NCBI GenBank assembly: GCA_965183885.1
Contig: OZ238992.1
Span: forward strand, 1,550,001 to 1,614,000
Length of the DNA stretch: 64,000 nucleotides
Direction: 5' to 3'
DNA from: UWMA-0277 sp965183885
GTDB taxonomy: Bacteria; Bacteroidota; Bacteroidia; Flavobacteriales; BACL11
Shown here: positions 24,868 to 32,950 of the stretch, piece by piece
Layout: each line of letters begins with the position of its first letter
How positions within the stretch are numbered: the first letter of the stretch is position 1
Notes under the pieces: model-generated
The model's database searches: none
What the model saw: the letters and a program-made list of their open reading frames with translations, nothing else
What the model was told of the DNA's origin: nothing
Made by a program: the position numbers and the translations under genes

Positions 24868-25593
24868 TTAAAATTTAGTGCAGCTATTCTCTAGGACCCA
24901 AGCGGTATTTCCATTAGATAATTTAATGTTTATCCACTCACCAATTTGATCAGTTATTATAACTTTTGTACCAGCATGAAGACTGAAAAGTTCGGTGCTA
25001 TTGCTACTAGGAGCACTAAAGGCTACAACTACATCATTAAAAATAATAGCCTGCCTTAAGTTATAATTAGAGTAGGAAGCAAAGCTTAAAGTTAGTAATA
25101 AGAGTGATGATAGAATAAGAGGTTTGATATAGTTTTTGGAGTTGAAAGGAGTTCTTTTTCCAACTATCCATATTAGTAAAACTAACCAAATAGAAATAAG
25201 AGTTAAGTATTGCCAGGTTTTGGTGTTAAACAAGTTAACTGTTTTTTGCCACCATTTCTTATAAAATAATTGAGGGAGGTCCTCTATTTTATCTATAATC
25301 TTAAGTTTAGTTAATGCTAGGTTTTCAGCAGCTTGTGTAGTATGATTTAGCTTTAGACTTCTTTCATAGTTTAAAATTGCAGCAGCCCAGTTATTTGTTT
25401 TATAATAACAGTTTGCAAGATTATAATAAAGCTCACTACTAATATATTCAGTTTGTATTATGCTATCATAAAGTAAAATAGCTTCTTGGTATTTCTCACT
25501 AGCATATAATTCGTTAGCGCTAATAAATAATTGTTCATTTGGTAGCGCAACGATTGAATGTAAGAGTGATATTATAAATAGTATTTTTCTCAT
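24868..25593 (-). CDS. batE: BatE-like TPR and SH3-domain protein
   Basis: A 241-residue protein, last in the Bat operon. It has a signal peptide (1-17), TPR-type helices at about 20-100 (ELYASEKYQEAILLYDSII, ELYYNLANCYYKTNNWAAAILNYERSL), two membrane helices at about 127-170, and a C-terminal bacterial SH3-like domain (VAFSAPSSNSTELFSLHAGTKVIITDQIGEWINIKL). This layout is that of BatE from the Bacteroides aerotolerance operon. It overlaps batD by 4 nt. The biochemical role is unknown; BatE is thought to support the BatA/BatB membrane complex in the periplasm. Confidence 0.88.
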   Translation of the reverse strand: MRKILFIISLLHSIVALPNEQLFISANELYASEKYQEAILLYDSIIQTEYISSELYYNLANCYYKTNNWAAAILNYERSLKLNHTTQAAENLALTKLKIIDKIEDLPQLFYKKWWQKTVNLFNTKTWQYLTLISIWLVLLIWIVGKRTPFNSKNYIKPLILSSLLLLTLSFASYSNYNLRQAIIFNDVVVAFSAPSSNSTELFSLHAGTKVIITDQIGEWINIKLSNGNTAWVLENSCTKF

Positions 25594-27332
25594 TTTAAGG
25601 AGGTCTCTACTTCAATTATTATTGTTTTTGCTTTTTCTAGAATTGTATCCATTTGTGTATTTTTATTACTAGCTGGAGCATATCGAGCAAATTCACATTC
25701 GTCAAGCAAAGCAATAAAAGCAGTTTCAATATTTTTATTAATGGATGATTTATTAAAATGCATATTGATACTTTCTTTTGAAAGCTCAGCAGCATTAACT
25801 TTAAATTTGTCAGAGAAATAGCCCCAAAGTGATTTTTCTATTTCTTCAAAAAACAGATCAAAATCATTGTTCTTTATGCAGTTTTGAGCAGATTTTAATC
25901 GTTTTAGTGCAATTTTATTGGCTTTTTTTGTTTTTGAGCTATTCTTATCACTTTTATTGATGGCTGTATATGCTCTAAATATTAGGAGTATGAGTAGGGG
26001 TAGTAAAAATAAGGTTAGGAATAAATTCTTTGATAATAGTACATCATTTATCTTTTTAAGATTTGTGTTTTTGCTAATATAATGGATATCTTTATTATTA
26101 CTAACTAATTGCTGATTTTGAGTGTTTCCATCTTCGTTATTCTTGCTCTTAGTAACTTTAATATTATGGCTGCTTGCTCTTTTGTTTTGATATTTTTTTG
26201 TTTTGGTATTAAAAACGCTGAGTGTAGCTTCAGGAATAGTATATTCCCCTTTATATCTAGGGATTAATAAGTATTCATAGGTTTTAATGCTTCTTTTTCT
26301 TCCTCCCTCAAAAATACGTTCACTAATCTTTGGGTCATATACCTCAAAGTCAGACGGAAAATTTATTGTTAAGGGTTCTATTAGCTCAAGGTTACCTGTT
26401 CCTGTAAGTTTTAGTTTGTAAGTTATGGCATCATTTGCTGCTATTGTATTATTATCAATACTTGATGTAACGCTTATATTTCCTACAGCACCATTAAAAT
26501 TATTAGGTGTAGGTTTTGGTAACTCTTTTACTTTAATGTGTATTGGTTTTGAAGTAATAAATTCATCTTGTGTGGAATATCCTCCTCCAAACATATTTGC
26601 AATAGGGTCTCTGCTATTTCGTTTGTTTTTAACCCGAATACTGCATTTAAGCTCTAAAGGATCAATTATTAATTGTCCTGATTTTTGTGCGGTAAGAACT
26701 GACTTTTTTATTGTAGCAGTATTATATGGAACACCATTAATCACTTCCCTTTTAAAACGACTGGATGCTTCTAAGTCTTTTGTCCAAAAACCATTGAGTG
26801 CAGGAAGGTTTGATGCTACTGTACTTGCTAAGTCAATTCTAGTGAAAAGCTTATAGGAAACTAGTATCTGTTCTCCAACATAGATATTACTTTTACTTAC
26901 ACTAACTTTAATAAATAGGTTCTCAGTTAATGACTTTTGTTCTGCTTTTGTTCTCTCACTTGCCTTTACAACTTTTAGTTGTAGGCTCTTACTTTTAATA
27001 GTTTTACCATTAACATTGATGCTAGCAGGGCTAATTGTGTAGTTTCCTTCTTTTGAAGCTTTTAAATAAAAAGTATAAGTTGTTGAGCTTGTATTTTGGC
27101 TTTTCCCATTTACATAGCTATAACTACTTTGTGTAGATGGGTTGGGACCGCTAAGTACACGTAAACCATTAAATTTTGGAGCTTTAAAGCCATTGCCTTT
27201 GGTGTTGATAGTATATTGCACTAGAATTTGTTCTCCAGCAATAGCAGGATTTTTGTCAACAGCTACAGTAAGTTGTTGTGCTTTTGCAAATAGACTGCAA
27301 AATAAAAATATAATAATACTTATTTTCTTCAA
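25590..27332 (-). CDS. batD: BatD family protein (oxygen tolerance)
   Basis: A 580-residue exported membrane protein. A signal peptide (LFCSLFAKAQ) is followed by several beta-sandwich domains (QLTVAVDKNPAIAGEQILVQYTINTKG; NLFIKVSVSKSNIYVGEQILVSYKLFT), a membrane helix near residue 440 (LFLTLFLLPLLILLIF) and a cytoplasmic helical tail. This is the BatD/DUF4381-like layout. The start is the TTG at 27330-27332: the frame has a stop just upstream, and this codon gives a normal signal peptide right after the batC stop. It overlaps batE by 4 nt. Confidence 0.9.
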   Translation of the reverse strand: MKKISIIIFLFCSLFAKAQQLTVAVDKNPAIAGEQILVQYTINTKGNGFKAPKFNGLRVLSGPNPSTQSSYSYVNGKSQNTSSTTYTFYLKASKEGNYTISPASINVNGKTIKSKSLQLKVVKASERTKAEQKSLTENLFIKVSVSKSNIYVGEQILVSYKLFTRIDLASTVASNLPALNGFWTKDLEASSRFKREVINGVPYNTATIKKSVLTAQKSGQLIIDPLELKCSIRVKNKRNSRDPIANMFGGGYSTQDEFITSKPIHIKVKELPKPTPNNFNGAVGNISVTSSIDNNTIAANDAITYKLKLTGTGNLELIEPLTINFPSDFEVYDPKISERIFEGGRKRSIKTYEYLLIPRYKGEYTIPEATLSVFNTKTKKYQNKRASSHNIKVTKSKNNEDGNTQNQQLVSNNKDIHYISKNTNLKKINDVLLSKNLFLTLFLLPLLILLIFRAYTAINKSDKNSSKTKKANKIALKRLKSAQNCIKNNDFDLFFEEIEKSLWGYFSDKFKVNAAELSKESINMHFNKSSINKNIETAFIALLDECEFARYAPASNKNTQMDTILEKAKTIIIEVETSLK

Positions 27333-27333
27333 T

Positions 27334-28068
27334 TTACCAATCTTTTAATACTTTAACTCTTTTTCCTTTAACCTTCTTTTTTTGTAATTCTTCTTGCAAG
27401 TCTTTTTCTTGTTGTTGTATAGCTTCTAGCATTTTCTCAGCATCCTCTTTGGTCATATCCTCTTTTTCTTTGGATTGCTGTTGTTCCTTTTTTTCTTCTT
27501 GTTCTTTTTGTTGTTCTTGGTTTTGTTCTTTATTTAGCTCTTCTTCTTCCTTATTTTCTCCTTCTTTGTCTCCTTCTTTGTCTTCTTTTTTGTCTTTATT
27601 ATTTTCGTTGTTTTTATCTCCTTCCCCTTTTTGTTGTTCTTGTTCTTTTTGTTGCTGCTTAATAAGAGTTATATTTTCTCTAGCCTCTTCATCATTAGGA
27701 TTTAGTCTAAAAGCCTGCTTGTACGCTTCAATAGCATCATCTAATTTCTGCTCTTTTGTTAATGAGTTTCCTAGATTGTAATATACTTTAGCTAAATCTT
27801 CATCAGTTTTTGCATTATCAATTAAGGATTTAAATAAACCTGATGATTCTTCATACCTTTCTTGTTTGTATACTGAGTTTGCTAAGTTATAAGAAGCATT
27901 GAAATAATCTTGGTCTTTTTCTAAAGCTTTTCTGTACTGCATCTCAGCTTCATTATAGCTACTATCAGCATATAAATCATTTCCATCTCTTAAAAAGGAT
28001 TTTTTATTTTGAGCTAAGGTAGCTGTGCTGCTTATTACTAGCAATAATATGAGTAATATATTTTTCAT
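27334..28068 (-). CDS. batC: BatC-like TPR protein with charged tail
   Basis: A 244-residue protein with a signal peptide (1-19, LLLVISSTATLAQ) and three TPR units (about 25-135: DLYADSSYNEAEMQYRKALEK; SYNLANSVYKQERYEESSGLF; YYNLGNSLTKEQKLDDAIEAYKQAF). From about residue 140 the protein is almost only Glu, Lys, Gln, Asp and Asn, a predicted charged disordered or coiled-coil tail. The TPR core is typical of BatC. Its ATG shares a base with the batB stop (TAATG). Confidence 0.88.
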   Translation of the reverse strand: MKNILLILLLVISSTATLAQNKKSFLRDGNDLYADSSYNEAEMQYRKALEKDQDYFNASYNLANSVYKQERYEESSGLFKSLIDNAKTDEDLAKVYYNLGNSLTKEQKLDDAIEAYKQAFRLNPNDEEARENITLIKQQQKEQEQQKGEGDKNNENNKDKKEDKEGDKEGENKEEEELNKEQNQEQQKEQEEKKEQQQSKEKEDMTKEDAEKMLEAIQQQEKDLQEELQKKKVKGKRVKVLKDW

Positions 28069-29102
28069 TATTCCTTGTAAAAATTAATTCGGTTACTCCA
28101 TTTATTTTTTCTTCCTAAAAGGATTAAATCAATAAATAAAAAGAAGAGTGCTATTCCTAAAAATAGTTGGAAACGGTCTTTATATTCTGTAAAAACCATA
28201 GTGCCAATTTCTTTCTTCTCCATTTTGTTTATTTCAGCAAATAATGTTGAAAGCCCAGCCTGTGAATTATTAGCACGAACATAGGTTCCATTACCAGCAC
28301 TTGCAATTTGTTGGAGCAAGCCTTCATTTAATTTACTTACAATGGTATTTCCTTCCTTATCTTTTCTGTATTTAGTTATAACTCCATATTTATTATAAAC
28401 AGGTATAGGTCCTCCTTTACTTAGTCCCATTCCTAAGGTGTGAATAAAAACCCCTTCTTCTTGAGCTTTTTTAGCACTTTCAATTGCTTCTTCATCGTGG
28501 CTTTCTCCATCAGTAATTATAATGATAGCTTTGCTTTGAGCATTTTCTTTGTCAAAAGACTCTTTACATAAATCAATTGCCTTTCCTATTTTAGTTCCTT
28601 GTGTAGGAATTATATTTGTATTTACTGTAGATAAAAATAATTTGGCAGCAGAGTAGTCTGTAGTAATTGGTAGTTGTACGTAAGCTTCTCCTGCAAATAC
28701 AACTAGTCCTATTCTATCTCCTTTTAGTTTGTCTATTAAACGAGAGATGGCTTGTTTAGCCCTCTCTAGTCTGTTAGGTTTTATATCTTCAGCTAACATG
28801 GAGTTAGAGAGGTCAATAGCAATCATAATATCTGCACCTTCTCTTTTTACTTCTTCCATTTTTGCACCTACTTGAGGGTTACTAATCCCAACAATAAGAA
28901 GGGTGAAAATAAGAATAGTAAGAATGTTTTTTATTTGTGATCTTTTTTTAGAAAAAGAATGTAAAAGTTCTTTTACTAGTGCAGGGTTTCCAAATAAAGC
29001 CAAAGATTTTTTCTTCCATCTATTGTGTAAGAAAATAGCAATAATTAAAACAGGAACTCCATAAAGGAGGTTTAGAAATTCTATGTGTTCGTACCTTAAC
29101 AT
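28068..29102 (-). CDS. batB: BatB: von Willebrand factor A membrane protein
   Basis: A 344-residue protein with N-terminal membrane helices (about 8-25 and 57-75), a vWA domain with an intact metal-dependent adhesion site (IAIDLSNSM, then a downstream TQGTKIG threonine and ITDGESHDEEA aspartate) and a C-terminal helix (LFLGIALFFLFIDLILL). BatA and BatB are paired vWA proteins that probably form an inner-membrane complex with periplasmic Bat proteins. It overlaps batA by one base (stop/start). Confidence 0.92.
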   Translation of the reverse strand: MLRYEHIEFLNLLYGVPVLIIAIFLHNRWKKKSLALFGNPALVKELLHSFSKKRSQIKNILTILIFTLLIVGISNPQVGAKMEEVKREGADIMIAIDLSNSMLAEDIKPNRLERAKQAISRLIDKLKGDRIGLVVFAGEAYVQLPITTDYSAAKLFLSTVNTNIIPTQGTKIGKAIDLCKESFDKENAQSKAIIIITDGESHDEEAIESAKKAQEEGVFIHTLGMGLSKGGPIPVYNKYGVITKYRKDKEGNTIVSKLNEGLLQQIASAGNGTYVRANNSQAGLSTLFAEINKMEKKEIGTMVFTEYKDRFQLFLGIALFFLFIDLILLGRKNKWSNRINFYKE

Positions 29103-30091
29103 TATGGAACTTGTTTTAAATAAGTGATTTTGAGTATAAAGCTAATAAATAATAGACCTAAAGCCCATAGTGCAAAAACTCGAAACTCTTCTTTAAGCTT
29201 ATGAAATTCTGTAACTTCAATTTTTGATTTTTCTAGGCTGTCAATATCTTTATAAACTTCCTTTAAAGAGTTGTTGTTAGTTGCTCTAAAGTATTTTCCA
29301 TCGGTTAAACTTGCAATATCTTGTAAAGTTTTTTCGTCAATTTTAACTTCAACTTCTCTGTATTGTATTCCAAAAGCAGTTTGGAATGGATAGGGGGCAA
29401 ATCCTTCTGTTCCAACACCAATAGTATACACTCTAATATTAAATTTTTCTGCAATTTCAGCAGCGGTAAGTGGAGGTACCATTCCACTTGTATTAACTCC
29501 ATCAGTAAGTAAAATAATTACTTTGCTTTTTGCTTCACTATCTTTTAGTCGATTTACTGCTGTAGCTAAGCCCATTCCTATAGCAGTCCCATCAGTAATC
29601 ATACCACTTTTTACATCTTTAAATAGATTGGTAAGTACATTGTGATCAGTGGTAAGGGGGCATTGGGTAAAACTTTCTCCTGCAAAAATTACTAAGCCTA
29701 CTCTGTCATTTATTCTTTTACTGATAAAATCCATTGCAACATTCTTTGAGGCTTCAAGTCTGTTTGGTTTTAGGTCCTCAGCCAACATACTACTTGATAT
29801 ATCCATAGTAAGTACAATGTCAATTCCTTCTGTTGTACTTTCTTCCCACTCACTACTAGATTGTGGTCGAGCAAGAGCTATAATAATTAATGCTGCAGCA
29901 ATTAGCTTTAATAAATAGGGTAGGTGTCTTAATCTTTGTCGTAGTGTTACTGTTTTGCTGAATGATTTAGTATTAGAAAATAAAATACTACCACTTATAT
30001 TACCTTGTTTCAGTATATACCAAATAAGTAGTGCTACAGGAAGTATTAGTAGGTAAAAGAGTTTGCTATTTTCAAAAATAAAACTACTCAT
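29102..30091 (-). CDS. batA: BatA: von Willebrand factor A membrane protein
   Basis: A 329-residue protein from the ATG at 30091 (MSSFIFENSKLFYLL). The open frame reaches 30133, but that start would lie inside the upstream gene, and the ATGAGTAG overlap at 30084-30091 is the usual coupling here. N-terminal helices lead to a vWA domain with LTMDISSSM, the conserved DGTAIGMGLATAV and LLTDGVNTSG metal-site segments, then a C-terminal helix. It pairs with BatB. Confidence 0.92.
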   Translation of the reverse strand: MSSFIFENSKLFYLLILPVALLIWYILKQGNISGSILFSNTKSFSKTVTLRQRLRHLPYLLKLIAAALIIIALARPQSSSEWEESTTEGIDIVLTMDISSSMLAEDLKPNRLEASKNVAMDFISKRINDRVGLVIFAGESFTQCPLTTDHNVLTNLFKDVKSGMITDGTAIGMGLATAVNRLKDSEAKSKVIILLTDGVNTSGMVPPLTAAEIAEKFNIRVYTIGVGTEGFAPYPFQTAFGIQYREVEVKIDEKTLQDIASLTDGKYFRATNNNSLKEVYKDIDSLEKSKIEVTEFHKLKEEFRVFALWALGLLFISFILKITYLKQVP

Positions 30092-30941
30092 TGTTAGCAA
30101 TTTTTTTAGTTGCATTAACAAATCCTTTTGCAAGAGTCATACTTTCTTTATTTTCAGTGTCAATAGGTTTGCTTTTTGCAAACTTTGCTAAGTCGGCCCT
30201 TTGTAGTAAGATGCGTAAACTATTGTTTTGTTCTTTAGTAACCTTACTTTCTAATTCATGTAAAATCTCATCAGTTGCTAATTCAAGTGCAATAAAGTTG
30301 AATCTATTCTCAGTATATCTTCGAATAATTTCGGAGAGCTCAGTATGATACTCTTTGGTTTTTCCTTCTTGCCAAAGTTGTGCGTCTTCAAGATTTTTTA
30401 GAGCTGATAATGCTGTAACTTCTGGAGCAATTATAACTTTAGGTTTTACTTGTAATGTTTTCTCTCTTTTTATAAAAACATATTTTTTAAGTAAGAAAAT
30501 AATAGCGGCTAGTAGTATTACACCTATAAGCCAAGGCCATATATCACTCCAGCCAATAGGAGCATCCATAACTTCTTTAATGTCGTTTAGTTGAGCGCCT
30601 TCTTCAAGTGTTATGCTTGCTACATTAAGTAATAAACCTTCTGTTTTATTTTGCTCACTAAAATGGAATTCAGGAATATAATAACCTCCGCTATCCCAAG
30701 CGGTAATAATAAAATCTTGACTTATTAATCCATTAGAGGTGTCTATTTTATTAGCTTTTATAATTTCAACACCGTTTACAATAGTGTCAATATAGTTAGG
30801 CCAGTATTTAGTACCGCTTACTTCATTGCTTATAGTAAAATGGACTTGGTCACCAATAATAATTGCATTAGTATCTAATGTTGCTTTTTGAGCAAAAGCA
30901 ATACTTTGTATGAATATGAGTATATAAATTAATTTTCTCAT
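30084..30941 (-). CDS. Bat-operon membrane protein of unknown function (BatI-like)
   Basis: A 285-residue protein with a signal peptide (1-17, LIYILIFIQSIAFAQ), a beta-rich periplasmic domain (about 18-125), one membrane helix (about 137-153, WLIGVILLAAIIFLL) and a cytoplasmic helical domain (about 170-285) recalling the C-terminal part of DUF4381 proteins (YHTELSEIIRRYTENRF). Proteins of this shape lie between the DUF58 gene and batA in many Bacteroidota; they probably belong to the Bat membrane complex. It overlaps the DUF58 gene by 4 nt and batA by 8 nt. Confidence 0.82.
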   Translation of the reverse strand: MRKLIYILIFIQSIAFAQKATLDTNAIIIGDQVHFTISNEVSGTKYWPNYIDTIVNGVEIIKANKIDTSNGLISQDFIITAWDSGGYYIPEFHFSEQNKTEGLLLNVASITLEEGAQLNDIKEVMDAPIGWSDIWPWLIGVILLAAIIFLLKKYVFIKREKTLQVKPKVIIAPEVTALSALKNLEDAQLWQEGKTKEYHTELSEIIRRYTENRFNFIALELATDEILHELESKVTKEQNNSLRILLQRADLAKFAKSKPIDTENKESMTLAKGFVNATKKIANNE

Positions 30942-31813
30942 TTTCTTTTCCCTCTTGTTTTAAAGAAGTTAATTAAAGGTTTTACATAATCAGTTCCTGT
31001 AGTAATATTAATTAAATCAACTCCACTTGCAGGAAATAGTTTGTATAATTCTTCAGTTTTTTGTGCTCTATTTTTTGCAAAATCGTCACGAACTTTTTTG
31101 TTTGAAGTATCTACATAGATTAGTTCTTCAGTTTCAGCATCTTGCATAGGAACAAGTCCAATATTTGGCAAGTTATCTTCTCTTTTGTCATGAATTCTTA
31201 ATGCTACTAAATCATGTTTTTTGCTGGCAATTTTTAAGGGCTTATCAAATTCTTTGCTTATAAAATCAGAAAGAATAAAACAGATGCTTTTTTTCTTAAT
31301 TACTGCATTAAAGTATTTCAAAGCTCCTGCAATATCTGTTCCTTTTCCTTTAGGTTGAAAGGCTAGCACTTCACGAATAATCCTCAGGATATGGCTTTTT
31401 CCTTTTTTAGGAGGTATAAATTGCTCTATTTCATCAGTAAAGAAGATGACTCCAACTTTGTCGTTATTATTAATTGCTGAAAAAGCTAAAATGGCAGCTA
31501 GTTCAGTAGCTAGTTCTCTTTTAAATTGTTCCTGAGTTCCAAAATTTCCTGATGCTGATACGTCAATAAGAAGCATAACAGTCATCTCTCTTTCTTCTTC
31601 AAACACCTTTACAAAAGGTGCGTTGTATCGAGCAGTTACATTCCAGTCGATAGAGCGTACATCATCTCCAGGTTGATATTCTCTAACTTCAGAAAATGCC
31701 ATACCCTTCCCTTTAAAAGCCGTGTGATATTCTCCTGCAAAGATATGGTTGGAGAGTCCTTTGGTTTTTATCTCAATTTTACGAACTTTTTTTAAAAGTG
31801 CTGAGGTACTCAT
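30938..31813 (-). CDS. DUF58 domain protein (vWA-like) of the MoxR-Bat operon
   Basis: A 291-residue cytoplasmic protein. The DUF58 signature GEYHTAFKGKGMAFSEVREYQPGDDVRSIDWNVTAR (about residues 27-62) is followed by a vWA-like fold with LLIDVSASGNFGTQ, a degenerate metal site. DUF58 proteins are normally encoded next to MoxR ATPases and are thought to be their adaptors or targets. It overlaps its neighbours by 1 nt (moxR stop/start) and 4 nt. Confidence 0.92.
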   Translation of the reverse strand: MSTSALLKKVRKIEIKTKGLSNHIFAGEYHTAFKGKGMAFSEVREYQPGDDVRSIDWNVTARYNAPFVKVFEEEREMTVMLLIDVSASGNFGTQEQFKRELATELAAILAFSAINNNDKVGVIFFTDEIEQFIPPKKGKSHILRIIREVLAFQPKGKGTDIAGALKYFNAVIKKKSICFILSDFISKEFDKPLKIASKKHDLVALRIHDKREDNLPNIGLVPMQDAETEELIYVDTSNKKVRDDFAKNRAQKTEELYKLFPASGVDLINITTGTDYVKPLINFFKTRGKRK

Positions 31814-32814
31814 TAAGGAATTTCTACTGTGTTTAGTATTTCAGTAATAATATCTTCTGAAGTAATATTTTCAGCTTCAGCCTCATAAGTAAGACCTATT
31901 CTGTGACGTAGAACATCGTGACAAAGTGCACGAACATCTTCAGGAATTACATAGCCTCTACGTTTAATAAAAGCATAAGCTTTACATGCAGCTGCTAAAT
32001 TGATACTTGCTCTTGGAGAGCCTCCAAACGAAATCATATCTTTAAATTTCTCTAGTCCGTATTGCTCAGGGTAACGGGTCGCAAAAACAATATCAATAAT
32101 GTATTGTTCTATCTTTTCATCCATATATACTTCTTTTACTAAGTCACGAGCACGGATAATAGCATCTGTTTTTAAAACTGAATTAGCTGAAGGAAATGAC
32201 TTTGCTAAGTTATGACGGATAATCATTTTTTCTTCCTCCTTTTTAGGGTAGTCAATTACTACTTTAAGCATAAACCTGTCTACTTGTGCTTCAGGCAGTG
32301 GATAGGTACCCTCTTGTTCTACGGGGTTTTGGGTTGCCATTACTAAAAATGGAATATCTAAATTAAAAGATTCACCTCCTATAGTAACTTGGCGCTCTTG
32401 CATTGCTTCAAGTAATGCTGATTGTACTTTTGCTGGAGCACGGTTAATCTCATCAGCTAAGATGAAATTGGCAAATATTGGTCCTTTCTTAATTGAGAAA
32501 TTTTCATTTTTAGGGCTGTATATTTGTGTTCCAATAATATCAGCGGGTAATAAATCAGGAGTAAATTGTAAACGACTAAATTTAGCATCTATAGTTTTGG
32601 CTAGTGTGCTTATTGCTAATGTTTTTGCCAAACCTGGAACACCTTCTAATAAAATATGTCCGTTTGATAAAAGAGCAACTAAAAGGCGTTCGCTCATGTG
32701 TTTTTGTCCAACTATTACTTTGTTAAGTTCTAGCATTAACATGTCAATGATAGCACTTTCTTTATTAATTTTTTCGTTTAATTCTTTTATGTCGGTTTGT
32801 AATGTTTCTGTCAT
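31813..32814 (-). CDS. MoxR-family AAA+ ATPase, first gene of the Bat operon
   Basis: A 333-residue AAA+ ATPase. Walker A is LLEGVPGLAKTLAIS (GxxGxAKT form typical of MoxR), Walker B is NFILADEINRAPAKVQSALLEAMQE, and sensor 1 is LVMATQNPVEQEGTYPLPEAQVDRFM. The arginine-finger and sensor 2 regions (GGSPRASINL) are present. MoxR proteins act as chaperones for metal or complex assembly, probably on the vWA proteins encoded downstream. A TAAATTTG box lies 20 nt before the ATG. It leads eight tightly packed genes. Confidence 0.94.
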   Translation of the reverse strand: MTETLQTDIKELNEKINKESAIIDMLMLELNKVIVGQKHMSERLLVALLSNGHILLEGVPGLAKTLAISTLAKTIDAKFSRLQFTPDLLPADIIGTQIYSPKNENFSIKKGPIFANFILADEINRAPAKVQSALLEAMQERQVTIGGESFNLDIPFLVMATQNPVEQEGTYPLPEAQVDRFMLKVVIDYPKKEEEKMIIRHNLAKSFPSANSVLKTDAIIRARDLVKEVYMDEKIEQYIIDIVFATRYPEQYGLEKFKDMISFGGSPRASINLAAACKAYAFIKRRGYVIPEDVRALCHDVLRHRIGLTYEAEAENITSEDIITEILNTVEIP

Positions 32815-32834
32815 TGTTTAATTTTTATCAAATG

Positions 32835-32842
32835 CAAATTTA
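32835..32842 (-). promoter_or_regulatory. -7 promoter box of the MoxR-Bat operon
   Basis: Minus-strand TAAATTTG, a full match to TAnnTTTG, 20 nt before the moxR ATG. The rest of the 136-bp gap to the LamG gene is AT-rich without a clear terminator. Confidence 0.5.
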
Positions 32843-32950
32843 AAAGTTCAAGTAAAAAAATACTAAAATATTAACGAGTATTTTTTTAGCTTAGTATTTT
32901 CTTAGAAAAATAATAGTTTTAGGAATAGGAGTTGTTTTCTTTCAGTATAG

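Noticed and set aside
27449..27781. Ser/Cys/Phe-rich frame opposite batC
   Set aside because: It mirrors the Glu/Lys/Gln codons of the BatC tail and has no independent start context or homology.
30092..30133. Upstream ATG for batA
   Set aside because: It is inside the preceding gene; the ATG at 30091 gives the usual short overlap and a normal N-terminus.
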